Shown piece after piece: positions 20,479 to 30,157 of a stretch of 64,000 bases of DNA (position 1 is the first letter of the stretch; every line of letters starts with the position of its first letter). The notes below the pieces were generated by a model. The model saw only the letters and a program-made list of their open reading frames with translations. It did no database searches and was not told where the DNA came from. The DNA is from an uncultured Pelagibacteraceae bacterium (GTDB taxonomy: Bacteria; Pseudomonadota; Alphaproteobacteria; Pelagibacterales; Pelagibacteraceae): positions 62,001 through 126,000 of the forward strand of contig CACFAT010000002.1 in assembly GCA_902564385.1 (NCBI GenBank), in the 5' to 3' direction. A program made the position numbers and the translations under genes.

Positions 20479-20480
20479 TT

Positions 20481-21353
20481 ATGTTTGAAATCCTATCTTT
20501 TTATAAAATATCAAAACTTAATAAATTAAAAATTATTAAAAAAAATATTTTAAAAGAAACTAATAAGCTTGATATTAAAGGTCTTATAATATTATCTCCT
20601 GAAGGAATTAATGGTACAATATCAGGTAGTCATAAAAAAATTAAACTTACAATTACAAAAATAAAGAATATCTTATCAATTGATAGATTTGATATTCAAA
20701 ATAAATTTAACTCAAAAATATTACCATACACAAAAAATAAAGTTAAAATAAAAGATGAGGTAGTTCCAATTAATGAAAAAATTAATTTTAAAAATTTTTT
20801 TAATAAGAAATATTTATCACCTAAAAAATGGGACGAATTTATATCTAAAAAAAATATTAAACTGATTGATGCCAGAAAACCTTTTGAATATAAGATTGGT
20901 ACATTTAAAAATGCTCTTAATCCAGAAACTAAAAATTTTAGAGATTTTAAAAATTATTTATCAAAATTTAATAAAGATCAATCAATAGGGATGTTTTGCA
21001 CCGGAGGTATCAGGTGTGAAAAAGCTTCTAATTATCTTAATAATAAAGGTTTTAAAAATGTTTATATGCTTAAGGGTGGTATCTTAAATTATCTTAACAA
21101 AACTGATCCAAAAAAAAGTAAGTGGAATGGTGAATGTTTTGTTTTTGATAAAAGAGTTACTATTAAAAAAAACCTAGAAATTGGAAATTATACTGTTTGT
21201 GGTGGTTGTAGAATGCCATTGCATAAAAAACTAACCAAATCAAAAAAGTATAAAGTAGGCCTATCATGTCCAAATTGTTTTGATAAATTGACAAATGATC
21301 AAATAAAACGTTTCACAATGAGGCACAATCAAATAATAAATTCAAAAAAATAA
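20481..21353 (+). CDS. trhO: tRNA uridine(34) hydroxylase, rhodanese-domain protein (YceA/TrhO family)
   Basis: The family hydroxylates uridine 34 of tRNA. The ATG at 20481 gives MFEILSFYKISK, the family N-terminus; the in-frame start at 20469 lies inside the preceding gene. A YceA-type N-terminal domain (residues 1-95) is followed by a rhodanese domain (about 115-215) with the active Cys in GMFCTGGIRCEKAS. A C-terminal four-Cys cluster (CGGCRMP and CPNCF) completes it. Length is 290. It is next to an O-methyltransferase that could act on the same nucleoside. Confidence 0.88.
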   Translation: MFEILSFYKISKLNKLKIIKKNILKETNKLDIKGLIILSPEGINGTISGSHKKIKLTITKIKNILSIDRFDIQNKFNSKILPYTKNKVKIKDEVVPINEKINFKNFFNKKYLSPKKWDEFISKKNIKLIDARKPFEYKIGTFKNALNPETKNFRDFKNYLSKFNKDQSIGMFCTGGIRCEKASNYLNNKGFKNVYMLKGGILNYLNKTDPKKSKWNGECFVFDKRVTIKKNLEIGNYTVCGGCRMPLHKKLTKSKKYKVGLSCPNCFDKLTNDQIKRFTMRHNQIINSKK

Positions 21354-21357
21354 TATC

Positions 21358-22707
21358 ATGAATATATTAAGTGATGACATCAAAGAATTAATTAAAAAAT
21401 TAGCGATACCTGCATCTGTAGGTACACTCTTTCAAACGTTATATAATATTGCTGATACATATTTTGCAGGAAAAATATCACCTGAAGCTTTGTCAGCTTT
21501 AACAAAATCTTTTCCAATTTATTTTATTATTATTGCCTCATCTATTGGTATCACAGTTGCAGGTACATCACTGATAGGTAATAGCATTGGAGAAAAAAAT
21601 AATAAAAATGCTTCAATTTATTTCTGCCAATTAATTTTCTTTTCTTTTTTGATAATTCTGTTGATTACTTTTATTGGTTTAAATTATGCATCAGACCTTT
21701 TTTCAATTATGGGTTCAACTAACGAGGTAATAAATCTTGGCTTACAATATACAGATATCATTTTCCTTGGTTCATTTATTTTTATTTTAGTTGTTGCATT
21801 AAATTCATTACTTCATGCAGAAGGCGATACGAAAACTTATAGAAATGCTTTAATATTATCTTTTTTTTTAAACATATTGTTAAATCCAATTTTAATATTT
21901 GGATTTTATTTCATACCACCTTTGGGCATGAAGGGTATTGCAATAGCAACTCTAATAGCTCAAACGGTCGCTTTTTTAATTATATTTAAAAAAGTTTTAA
22001 AAAGTAAATTAATTAAAAACATACTTATTTCTTATTTTATTCCTAAATTTTTTTTTTTAAAAAATATTTTTTTTCAATCTATGCCAATAATAATTTCAAT
22101 TTGCGGTTATTCTATTGCTTCTGCTATTGTATTCAAATATGCAGGTTTATCAGGAGAATATGCAGCAGCTGGTTATGGAGCTGGCACCAAAATAGAACAA
22201 GTGGTTTTATTGCCAATCTTGGGAATAAATACAGCAATTATCACAATTATTGCTCAAAACTTTGGTGCACGAAATATTTTAAGAATTAAAGAAACGTACT
22301 TCCAAGCTATAAAATATGCTTTCATTATAATGATTATTTCTTCTTTTATTATTTATTTTGGTGCTGAAATGATAACAAAATTATTTTCAAAAGATTTAGA
22401 GGTCGTTGAATTTGGAAAATTATATTTAGAGATTTCAGCCTTTGTGCTACCAGCTTATCCAATATTTTTTTTATCAAATGGTTTTTTTATGGCTTTAAAA
22501 AAAGCTGAAAACGCATTAATTGCTAATATTTGCCGAAATGGAATTTTTCCATTTGTCGTATTTTATACTGCAATTTATTTTAATTCTGACTTTTCTGAAT
22601 TTTTTTGGTTATGGGTAATATTCAATTGGATTTTCTCTCTGATGTATCTTGGTTATACTTATTTTTATTTGAATTATAAATTAGACAAAATTAGAGCTAT
22701 CAACTAA
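21358..22707 (+). CDS. MATE-family multidrug/metabolite exporter
   Basis: Twelve hydrophobic segments in 449 residues, with the N-terminal LAIPASVGTLFQTLYNIADTYF and a second-half copy near residue 240. Members export cationic compounds in exchange for Na+ or H+. The substrate is not predictable. The 3' end overlaps soxG convergently by 27 bases. Confidence 0.88.
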   Translation: MNILSDDIKELIKKLAIPASVGTLFQTLYNIADTYFAGKISPEALSALTKSFPIYFIIIASSIGITVAGTSLIGNSIGEKNNKNASIYFCQLIFFSFLIILLITFIGLNYASDLFSIMGSTNEVINLGLQYTDIIFLGSFIFILVVALNSLLHAEGDTKTYRNALILSFFLNILLNPILIFGFYFIPPLGMKGIAIATLIAQTVAFLIIFKKVLKSKLIKNILISYFIPKFFFLKNIFFQSMPIIISICGYSIASAIVFKYAGLSGEYAAAGYGAGTKIEQVVLLPILGINTAIITIIAQNFGARNILRIKETYFQAIKYAFIIMIISSFIIYFGAEMITKLFSKDLEVVEFGKLYLEISAFVLPAYPIFFLSNGFFMALKKAENALIANICRNGIFPFVVFYTAIYFNSDFSEFFWLWVIFNWIFSLMYLGYTYFYLNYKLDKIRAIN

Positions 22708-23229
22708 CCATTCATAAAGGTGTTCTGAAAACGATCTTCTTACAAATAAATTAACATTATTCTTTGACTTGTGATGAAGAATTACATCAATATGATTTAC
22801 TATCGTTTGTGTTGATGAACCAACATTATTTTTAAATTTTTCGAAATTAAAAGGTGATCCAGATGATAATAATTCAAATATATTTTCTCCTTTTATATTT
22901 ATGCAAATTAATTGTGAAGAGATATCAGTAATTGATCCAAAATTTAAAGACGAAATATCTTTATAAAGTTGATCAAAAATATTTGAATTTTTATTTTCAT
23001 CAAAATATATCATCCATTCATCCGGACTTAGCCACAAAACATCATAGTTTTCATTTGATGAACTGGTGTTTGACTCAGAAGGTAAAATAATAGATAGAAT
23101 TTTACCCACTTTGGTAAAAAATTCTTTATCTTTTCCCCTGATATTAATTTTAATTTTTTCTTCAGATAAATTAATATCGATATTGTTTTTATTAATATTC
23201 GAAATATTTGGATGTAAAATGTCAAGCAT
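22681..23229 (-). CDS. soxG: Sarcosine oxidase gamma subunit
   Basis: Last gene of the soxBDAG operon. The 182-residue protein contains WLSPDEWMIYFDENKN near residue 65 and a C-terminal VRRSFSEHLYEWL. Both match the small gamma subunit, which is related to GcvT-like folate-binding proteins and packs against alpha. It overlaps soxA by eight bases. Sequence conservation in this subunit is low, so operon position is much of the support. Confidence 0.87.
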   Translation of the reverse strand: MLDILHPNISNINKNNIDINLSEEKIKINIRGKDKEFFTKVGKILSIILPSESNTSSSNENYDVLWLSPDEWMIYFDENKNSNIFDQLYKDISSLNFGSITDISSQLICINIKGENIFELLSSGSPFNFEKFKNNVGSSTQTIVNHIDVILHHKSKNNVNLFVRRSFSEHLYEWLVDSSNFV

Positions 23230-26224
23230 TTAGTCTTTTATTCTCCTTGTCTAAAAAAATTGTGTCAGAAACGGTCACATTAATGTTTTTGTTTTCCATA
23301 GGAATAATTAACTTTTGACCCTTCATTGTTTTACCACTTCTAACTACAGCCAAGGCAATTGATTTATTTAGGTTTGGACTAAAATAGCTTGAAGTTACAT
23401 GTCCTAGCATATCTATAGGCTTTGATTTAATGTCTGAAACAATTTGAGCACCTTCTTCCAAAATTTCTTTTGGATCATCTGTAAGTAGTCCTACCAATTG
23501 CTTTCTATCTTCTCTAATAGTATCACTTCTATATAAAGATCTTTTACCAATGAAGTCATATTTCTTTTTACTTACAATCCAATCCATCTGTAAGTCTGAA
23601 GGAGTCATTGTGCCGTCTGTATCTTGTCCAACAATAATGAAACCTTTTTCAGCTCTGAGTAGGTGCATTGTTTCAGTACCATAAGGTGTCAAATTAAACT
23701 CATTCCCAGCTTCTATACACATTTTCCATAATGAATTTCCATATTTCGACTCTATGTTAATTTCATAGCTTAGTTCACCCGTAAAACTTATTCTCATTAT
23801 TCTACAATTTATATTTTCAAGTTTATCTTCTTTAAATGACATATGAGGAAAGTTTTCATCACTTAAATCTAAATTTGGAAAAAGTTTGTTAAGAATTTTT
23901 TTTGAATTTGGACCACAAATACTTGCTGTAGAATAATGATCTGTCACTGATGTTAAATAAACATCTAACTCTGGCCACTCCGTTTGTAAATAATCCTCAA
24001 GTTTGCTTAATACATTTGCGGCTCCCCCAGTAGTAGTTGTCATTAGGTAATGATTTTCAGATATTCTTGTAGTAACACCGTCGTCATAAACCATACCATC
24101 CTCGTTTAACATAAGTCCGTATCTACATTTTCCGATTGCAAGTTTTGACCAAGCATTTGTGTAAACTCGATTTAAAAATTCTGATGCATCTGTTCCTTGG
24201 ATATCAATTTTTCCTAGAGTTGATGCGTCTAAGATACCTGCACTGTCACGTGCCGCTTTACTTTCTCTTTGAACAGCATCATGCATATTTTCTCCATTTT
24301 TTGCATAGTACCAGGGTCTTTTCCACTGACCAACATTTTCAAATTCTGCATTATTTTCTACATGCCATTCATGCATGGATGTTTTTCTTACTACTTCAAA
24401 AAATTTTCCAACATTTCTCCCAACTAGTGTTCCGAAAGTTAATGGTGTGAATGGAGGCCTAAATGTAGTTGTTCCCAATGTACCCATTTTTACACCAGCT
24501 GTATCAGCTATAATCCCAAGTGCGTGCATATTAGATAACTTTCCCTGATCTGTTGCCATACCAGTCGTTGTATATCTTTTTACATGTTCAATTGATCTAA
24601 AGCCTTCTTTTAAGGCTAATTTAATATCTTTTGCAGTTGAGTCATTTTGAAAATCTATAAAGCATTTTGTTTTACCTAAAGGTATTTTATTTGGTAAAAG
24701 CCATATATTTCTTTTATCATTTTCTTTAGAGCAAATTATATTTGTTTCTTGGTAATCTTGATTATCTATATCTAAGAATTTATTAATTTTATTGACTGTT
24801 TTATCTATAATATTTTCTAAATCAAAATCTCCATTGCATGAACCAACAGAAATTTGATCATCACTATTTTCTTTTGGTAAGAATACTTGGTCTTCATCTC
24901 TAAAATCTAATTTACCTCCAGATTGAGTATGCATATGCACCATAGGTGTCCATCCACCACTCATTCCTAAACAGTCACAACTTAATCTAATTTTATTGCC
25001 TACAGTAGTATTTCCATCTTCTGATAGTTTCATGATTTCTAATGAATTTATTTTTCTGTATCCAAAAGTATTTGTTACAACATGATTGAAGTAGATTTTT
25101 ATTCCTAGACTTTCTGCTTGTTTGATTAATTCAGAGCTAGCAGATTTCCTTAAATCAACAATTATATTCTTTATACCTTTTTTATGAAGTGAAATTGAAG
25201 TTTCGTATGCACTATCATTATTTGTAAATAATATTATATTTTCTCCACAGGTAACACCGTAATAATCCAAATATTTGTTTATAGAATTAGATAATAATAT
25301 TCCTGGTCTATCATTATTGTTGAATACAAGTGGTCTTTCAATTGATCCAGTTGCAATTACAACTTTTTTTGCTCTTATTTTCCATAATCGTTGTCTAATC
25401 TTATTTTTCTTTTTTTCCTCTGGTAAATGATCTGTTAAATTTTCTTTAGCTAAAAGAAAATTGTATCCATGATAAGCTGCAATACTTGTTCTTGTCTTAA
25501 TTGTTAAATTACTTAATTTTTTAATTTCTTGAATTTCATTTTTTAACCATTCACTTGATAATTTATCATCAATCTTAATAGACTCATTGTTTTGATAAAT
25601 TGTAGAACCACCTAGTATTTTTTTGTCATCTACTAATAAAGTTTTTAAATTATTTTTTGCAGCCATTTTTGCAGCAATAATACCTGAAACTCCACCACCG
25701 ATTACCAATACATCGTAGTGAACATATTTGTGATCATAGATATCAGGATCTGGTTCCGTAGGAGATTTTCCCAAACCCGCAGATAATCGTATTAATGGTT
25801 CATATACTTTTTTCCAAAAACTCTTTGGCCACATAAATGTTTTATAATAAAAGCCTGCAGGAATTAACGGTGATATAAAATTATTAATACCCCCGATGTC
25901 AAATTTTACGTTAGGCCAGCAATTTTGAGAACTTGCTTCTAATCCTTCATACAATTCTAACTCGGTAGCTCTTACATTGGGTTCTGTTAGGTCTTTTTTA
26001 CTACCAATTTGACAAATTGCATTAGGCTCTTCTGCTCCACAAGAAATTATACCCCTTGGTCTGTGATATTTAAAACTTCTGCCGACTAAATGAATACCAT
26101 TTGCTAAAAGTGCAGATGCCAAGGTATCACCCTCATATCCAAAGTAAGTCTTACCATCATATTTGAATGAGACTCGTTTAGTTTCATCAATATATTCGGT
26201 TTTATGAATTCTATAATTGGGCAT
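23222..26224 (-). CDS. soxA: Sarcosine oxidase alpha subunit
   Basis: Large subunit of heterotetrameric sarcosine oxidase, which converts sarcosine to glycine and passes the methyl carbon to tetrahydrofolate. Residues 1-100 form a ferredoxin-like domain with FKYHRPRGIISCGAEEPNA. Residues 170-480 form an NAD-binding domain starting VLVIGGGVSGIIAAKMA. Residues 600-1000 are a GcvT-like folate domain with TTTGGAANVL and SFTGELSYEI. Length 1000 is the family size. It overlaps soxD by one base and soxG by eight. Confidence 0.96.
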   Translation of the reverse strand: MPNYRIHKTEYIDETKRVSFKYDGKTYFGYEGDTLASALLANGIHLVGRSFKYHRPRGIISCGAEEPNAICQIGSKKDLTEPNVRATELELYEGLEASSQNCWPNVKFDIGGINNFISPLIPAGFYYKTFMWPKSFWKKVYEPLIRLSAGLGKSPTEPDPDIYDHKYVHYDVLVIGGGVSGIIAAKMAAKNNLKTLLVDDKKILGGSTIYQNNESIKIDDKLSSEWLKNEIQEIKKLSNLTIKTRTSIAAYHGYNFLLAKENLTDHLPEEKKKNKIRQRLWKIRAKKVVIATGSIERPLVFNNNDRPGILLSNSINKYLDYYGVTCGENIILFTNNDSAYETSISLHKKGIKNIIVDLRKSASSELIKQAESLGIKIYFNHVVTNTFGYRKINSLEIMKLSEDGNTTVGNKIRLSCDCLGMSGGWTPMVHMHTQSGGKLDFRDEDQVFLPKENSDDQISVGSCNGDFDLENIIDKTVNKINKFLDIDNQDYQETNIICSKENDKRNIWLLPNKIPLGKTKCFIDFQNDSTAKDIKLALKEGFRSIEHVKRYTTTGMATDQGKLSNMHALGIIADTAGVKMGTLGTTTFRPPFTPLTFGTLVGRNVGKFFEVVRKTSMHEWHVENNAEFENVGQWKRPWYYAKNGENMHDAVQRESKAARDSAGILDASTLGKIDIQGTDASEFLNRVYTNAWSKLAIGKCRYGLMLNEDGMVYDDGVTTRISENHYLMTTTTGGAANVLSKLEDYLQTEWPELDVYLTSVTDHYSTASICGPNSKKILNKLFPNLDLSDENFPHMSFKEDKLENINCRIMRISFTGELSYEINIESKYGNSLWKMCIEAGNEFNLTPYGTETMHLLRAEKGFIIVGQDTDGTMTPSDLQMDWIVSKKKYDFIGKRSLYRSDTIREDRKQLVGLLTDDPKEILEEGAQIVSDIKSKPIDMLGHVTSSYFSPNLNKSIALAVVRSGKTMKGQKLIIPMENKNINVTVSDTIFLDKENKRLNA

Positions 26225-26505
26225 TACTTATAATTAACAGGAGGTTTTTCACCCATTTTATAAACAGATAATATTTTATCATTCGATGTGTCTCTAACGA
26301 CGTTGAACCATTTTCTGCATCCGTGAACATGATTCCATCTTTCAAATTGAATACCTTTAATATTTTTTCTCATAAATAGATATTCCGCCCATTCATCATC
26401 GCTAAGTTCAGTTGGTTGTTTTGGTCTAACTATATGAGCTTCGCCACCTGAAGAAAATTCGCTTTGATCTCTCTCTCCACAAAATGGACAATTAATTAAA
26501 AACAT
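26224..26505 (-). CDS. soxD: Sarcosine oxidase delta subunit
   Basis: Zinc-binding small subunit (93 residues). Cys6, Cys9, His59 and Cys63 are all present (INCPFCGE and WNHVHGCRKWF), matching the known zinc ligands of the family. It lies between soxB (two-base gap) and soxA (one-base overlap), the standard B-D-A-G order. Confidence 0.95.
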   Translation of the reverse strand: MFLINCPFCGERDQSEFSSGGEAHIVRPKQPTELSDDEWAEYLFMRKNIKGIQFERWNHVHGCRKWFNVVRDTSNDKILSVYKMGEKPPVNYK

Positions 26506-26507
26506 TA

Positions 26508-27761
26508 CTAATGTGCAACTGCTGCAGCACCATGTTCATCAACAAGATCACCGCTTACAAATCTATTTAAATTAAATGCTGCATTTAATTTATGTGGCTC
26601 ATCATTTGCGATTGTGTGCGCAAACAAATCTCCCGATCCTGGAGTAGCTTTAAAACCACCTGTACCCCAACCACAATTAAAATATAAACCTTTTATATTA
26701 GTTTTACTTATAATAGGACTTGCATCTGGACATATATCAACAATTCCTCCCCATTGTCTTAACATTTTCATTCTACTAAAAATAGGGTAGAGCTCTAGAA
26801 TAGCCTTTAAAGTTTCTTCTACAATATTATGACTACCTCTTTGTGTATATGAAACATATGAATCTGTTCCCGCACCTATAACTAATTCGCCTTTATCCGA
26901 TTGACTTACATAAGCATGAACAGCATTTGACATTACAACAGTATCAATAATTGGTTTTACTGGCTCTGAAACTAACGCTTGTAATGGTTTACTCTCAAGA
27001 GGAAGTTTTAATCCAGCCATATTTGCAATTACACTTGAGTGGCCTGCTGCAACAACTCCAATTTTATTAGTTTTTATAAATCCTTTAGTGGTTTCTAATC
27101 CTTCAACTCTATCTCCATTTCTTTTTATTCCTTTAACTTCACAGTTTTGAATTATATCAACACCCATTTCGCTTGCGCCTCTTGCATAACCCCAAGCAAC
27201 AGCATCATGTCTTGCAGTTCCCGCTCTTCTTTGTAACGTTCCACCCAAAACAGGATATCTGATATCAGGTGATGTATTTATAATTGGGCAAAATTTTTTA
27301 ACTTCCTCAGTATTTAACCAAACAGCATCAATTCCGTTTAGTCTATTGGCATGTGTTCTTCTTTTTAAATCTCTTACATCTTGAAGATTGTGAGCTAAAT
27401 TCATTACACCTCTTTGACTGAACATCACATTGTAGTTTAGCTCTTGAGATAAATTTTCCCATAGTTTAAGCGCATGATCGTATAAACCAGCACTAGCATC
27501 CCATAAATAATTTGATCTAATGATTGTAGTGTTACGCCCTGTATTTCCACCACCAATCCAACCTTTTTCTAAGACTGCAATATTTTTTAAATTATGTTTC
27601 TTTGCTAAATAATAAGCAGTAGCTAAACCGTGTCCACCACCACCCACAATAATAGCTTCGTATTCTTTTTTTGGCTCTGGATTTCCCCAAGCTTGTTGCC
27701 AATTCTCATGCTGTGATAAAGCATTTTTTATTAGAGAGAATACTGAATATTTGTTTTTCAT
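26508..27761 (-). CDS. soxB: Sarcosine oxidase beta subunit
   Basis: Flavin subunit that oxidises sarcosine. The FAD-binding motif [20 protein letters not shown] is near residue 35. [16 protein letters not shown] near residue 182 carries the His (about residue 185) at the covalent FMN attachment site. The C-terminal [16 protein letters not shown] is conserved. Length 417 is normal. It is the first gene of the operon; a near-perfect 33-bp inverted repeat sits just upstream and may be its control site. Confidence 0.96.
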   Translation of the reverse strand: MKNKYSVFSLIKNALSQHENWQQAWGNPEPKKEYEAIIVGGGGHGLATAYYLAKKHNLKNIAVLEKGWIGGGNTGRNTTIIRSNYLWDASAGLYDHALKLWENLSQELNYNVMFSQRGVMNLAHNLQDVRDLKRRTHANRLNGIDAVWLNTEEVKKFCPIINTSPDIRYPVLGGTLQRRAGTARHDAVAWGYARGASEMGVDIIQNCEVKGIKRNGDRVEGLETTKGFIKTNKIGVVAAGHSSVIANMAGLKLPLESKPLQALVSEPVKPIIDTVVMSNAVHAYVSQSDKGELVIGAGTDSYVSYTQRGSHNIVEETLKAILELYPIFSRMKMLRQWGGIVDICPDASPIISKTNIKGLYFNCGWGTGGFKATPGSGDLFAHTIANDEPHKLNAAFNLNRFVSGDLVDEHGAAAVAH

Positions 27762-27776
27762 ATTTTGGAGAAATTA

Positions 27777-27809
27777 CTTGAATATGATTGAATATTCAAT
27801 GATTTCAAG
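27777..27809. promoter_or_regulatory. 33-bp inverted repeat upstream of soxB (candidate operator)
   Basis: Outer arms CTTGAA/TTCAAG and an inner perfect palindrome TTGAATATTCAA share one centre, giving an almost symmetrical site. It fills the gap between soxB (ATG 16 bases away) and tRNA-Ser (starts 17 bases on). Its position fits an operator for the sox operon or a hairpin in the 5' leader. It is seen in sequence; the binding protein is unknown. Confidence 0.55.
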
Positions 27810-27825
27810 TTACACATATTATCGT

Positions 27826-27920
27826 GGAAGGATGGGTGAGCTGGTTTAAACCAGCGGTTTGCTAAACCGCCGTACGCTTGAAAAGGTGTACCGAGGGTTC
27901 GAATCCCTCTCCTTCCGCCA
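27826..27920 (+). tRNA. tRNA-Ser (anticodon GCT)
   Basis: A 7-bp acceptor stem GGAAGGA/TCCTTCC, discriminator G and encoded CCA end at 27920. The anticodon arm GCGGT-TTGCTAA-ACCGC reads GCT, for AGC/AGT serine codons. The long variable arm and T-arm GAGGGTTCGAATCCCTC are as expected for a class II serine tRNA. The CCA abuts the stop codon of the opposite-strand transglycosylase gene. Confidence 0.97.
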
Positions 27921-30122
27921 CTAATAGAGTGGATTATTTCTAAAAAAATCTTTTAAAAATATTGGTTTTTGAGACAAAATGTATCTATAAACATTGTAAT
28001 TCTCCATAACCCTCTGAACATAGTTTCTGGTCTCTTTAAACTTAATAAGTTCTACCCAATCAACGTAATCGATTTGTTTCTTTTGAGGATCTTTATTTAT
28101 TTTTTTCCAATACTTCACTCTTTTTGGTCCTGCATTATATGCTGCTACAGCGAAAGGGTAGGATCCATCATAATCAAGAATTAAACCTGCAATATAAAAA
28201 GATCCTAAATTTATATTATACTCAGGACTTGTTGTTAAACGAGATTTTGAATAAGAAACTTTTGCCTGCTTAGCAACTGTCTTTGCAGTATAAGGCATCA
28301 ATTGCATTAAACCTTGTGCTCCAACTCTACTTCTTGCAGATATATCAAACTCACTTTCTTGTCTTATAATAGATAAAATTAAAGCTTGTTCTGGTATTTT
28401 TCTTGATCCAACTTTATTCGGAGTACTTATCACTGGATAATTATATTTGTTATGAAACCTTTTTTGATAAGATGCTATTTTAGAAACCTGAATAGCAAAA
28501 TCAAATCTAGAGATGTCAGTTGCTAGTTTTGCTGCCAATATTTCACTCCCTGCTGAAACATTGTCATTTGCTAGAAATCTTAAAATATGTTTCGTATATT
28601 TATCTTTTTTTACTTCATCTAATAAATGTACTATTGCAACTAATTTATTTTTATAAAAACTTTCAGCATAATTTTTATCAACTTGAGTACTTTCTTTAAG
28701 TTCAAAAGTTTTATTTGGATATATTTTCATATGAGATAATTGACCATAATAGGTTGTTAAATATTTTGAACCTTCTTTAAACCATTTATCTGCTTCTTCT
28801 TTATTATTTAGTGCTAAATTCGCTTTTCCAAGCCAATAAGCACCTCTTGATAAACTAATTGGATATCCAACATTATTATAAAATTTAGTAAAATGACTTT
28901 TTGCTAAAATTGGGTCTTTTAAGAAACTTAAAGCAATCCATCCACTCATCCATTCAGCCTCAGCTAATTCGGCACCCTCCGATAGTCCATGTTTACTTGT
29001 AATTTTATAAGCTTGCTCATATCTTTTCTTATAAATAAGTGATCTCGCAATTATTGATCTTTCAACCCACCATTTATCTGGGCGAACCATATAGTCTTTA
29101 TTATTTTTGATGCTTAATAAAATTTCTAGAGAACTATCAACTCTACCTCTTTTCCTTCTCCATTTGAGTCTATCATAATTTAAACCTGCATCTTTTTTTA
29201 AACTTTCAGGCACATTCGAGATAGCACTATCAACACCATAAGATCTGCTCATTAACAGTTGCCTTGCTGTATATAAAAGCTGATAATCTTTTGGTAGATA
29301 TCTTAACATTCTTTTAAGGTCCCAATATTTATTCTCCCAAGCTAAATAATCAGCTCTTTTAATATAATCACTACTATTTAAGTATTTTTTAAATTTCTTT
29401 CTAAAAAAAATAAGATCATTTTTACTTAAATCAGCTGTAATAAATCCTTCCTTTATTAAATTTATAGCTGACTCTTTATTTTTTAATAACAAAGCATCGC
29501 CTAGCATCATTTTTCCAAATCCACTTAAAGGAGGGTGTTTATCGAACCACTGTATAATTTCATTTTTAGTATGATTTTTAGAATTTATTTTATGTTCTCC
29601 TAAGTAACGAACTCTATCTATTCTTGGATAATCTTTTACTCTTTCGATAAACTGCTTATATTCTGTAAAAGTAGCCCTGTTACCGGTTGTAAGTAGATGT
29701 CTCCATTGAATAAAATCATATATAGATTTTGCTCTTGCTTTACTTGCGGCTTTTTTTGCATCCTTCCAATTACTTTTCTCCATAAATGAAATAGCTTGTT
29801 TTGCATATCTCAAATCTCTATCGCTATAAAATTTTTGTTTTTTTATCTTTCTTAATTTTTCTTTAACTATTAGAGGCTTATTTTTTGGAATTATTACACC
29901 ATCAATTTTCTTAAATATCTCCGTGGTAGTAATTTTTATTTCCTTTTGAATTTCATCTTCTTTTTCAGATGGTTTTGGTAGAGGAATGATTTCAGCTATT
30001 TTTTTTGTTGTATTTTTTTCATTTAAATCTGGTTTTTTAATAGGAAGTATAGTTTCATTTGAAAAAGCAGATTGAATCGATAAGAAAAAAAGGATAATTG
30101 TTGTTAATAATTTTAAATACAT
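27921..30122 (-). CDS. slt: Soluble lytic murein transglycosylase (Slt70-like)
   Basis: Cleaves peptidoglycan glycan strands in the periplasm, forming 1,6-anhydro ends. A signal peptide covers residues 1-21 (cleavage near AFSNE). A long alpha-helical superhelical region (about 80-560) carries RKK-rich repeats. The catalytic SLT domain (about 575-710) has the Glu in SIIRQESEFDISARS, GAQGLMQLMPYTA and AVAAYNAGPKRV. Length 733 exceeds E. coli Slt (about 645) because of a Pro/Lys-rich stretch after the signal peptide. It is divergent from dapA (35-bp gap). Confidence 0.93.
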   Translation of the reverse strand: MYLKLLTTIILFFLSIQSAFSNETILPIKKPDLNEKNTTKKIAEIIPLPKPSEKEDEIQKEIKITTTEIFKKIDGVIIPKNKPLIVKEKLRKIKKQKFYSDRDLRYAKQAISFMEKSNWKDAKKAASKARAKSIYDFIQWRHLLTTGNRATFTEYKQFIERVKDYPRIDRVRYLGEHKINSKNHTKNEIIQWFDKHPPLSGFGKMMLGDALLLKNKESAINLIKEGFITADLSKNDLIFFRKKFKKYLNSSDYIKRADYLAWENKYWDLKRMLRYLPKDYQLLYTARQLLMSRSYGVDSAISNVPESLKKDAGLNYDRLKWRRKRGRVDSSLEILLSIKNNKDYMVRPDKWWVERSIIARSLIYKKRYEQAYKITSKHGLSEGAELAEAEWMSGWIALSFLKDPILAKSHFTKFYNNVGYPISLSRGAYWLGKANLALNNKEEADKWFKEGSKYLTTYYGQLSHMKIYPNKTFELKESTQVDKNYAESFYKNKLVAIVHLLDEVKKDKYTKHILRFLANDNVSAGSEILAAKLATDISRFDFAIQVSKIASYQKRFHNKYNYPVISTPNKVGSRKIPEQALILSIIRQESEFDISARSRVGAQGLMQLMPYTAKTVAKQAKVSYSKSRLTTSPEYNINLGSFYIAGLILDYDGSYPFAVAAYNAGPKRVKYWKKINKDPQKKQIDYVDWVELIKFKETRNYVQRVMENYNVYRYILSQKPIFLKDFFRNNPLY

Positions 30123-30157
30123 TTTATTAAATCAAACAACTTATGTTATAAATAATT

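Noticed and set aside
24136..24450. Plus-strand 104-codon frame inside soxA
   Set aside because: Antisense to a well-supported GcvT-like domain; His/Leu/Phe-rich with no recognisable pattern.
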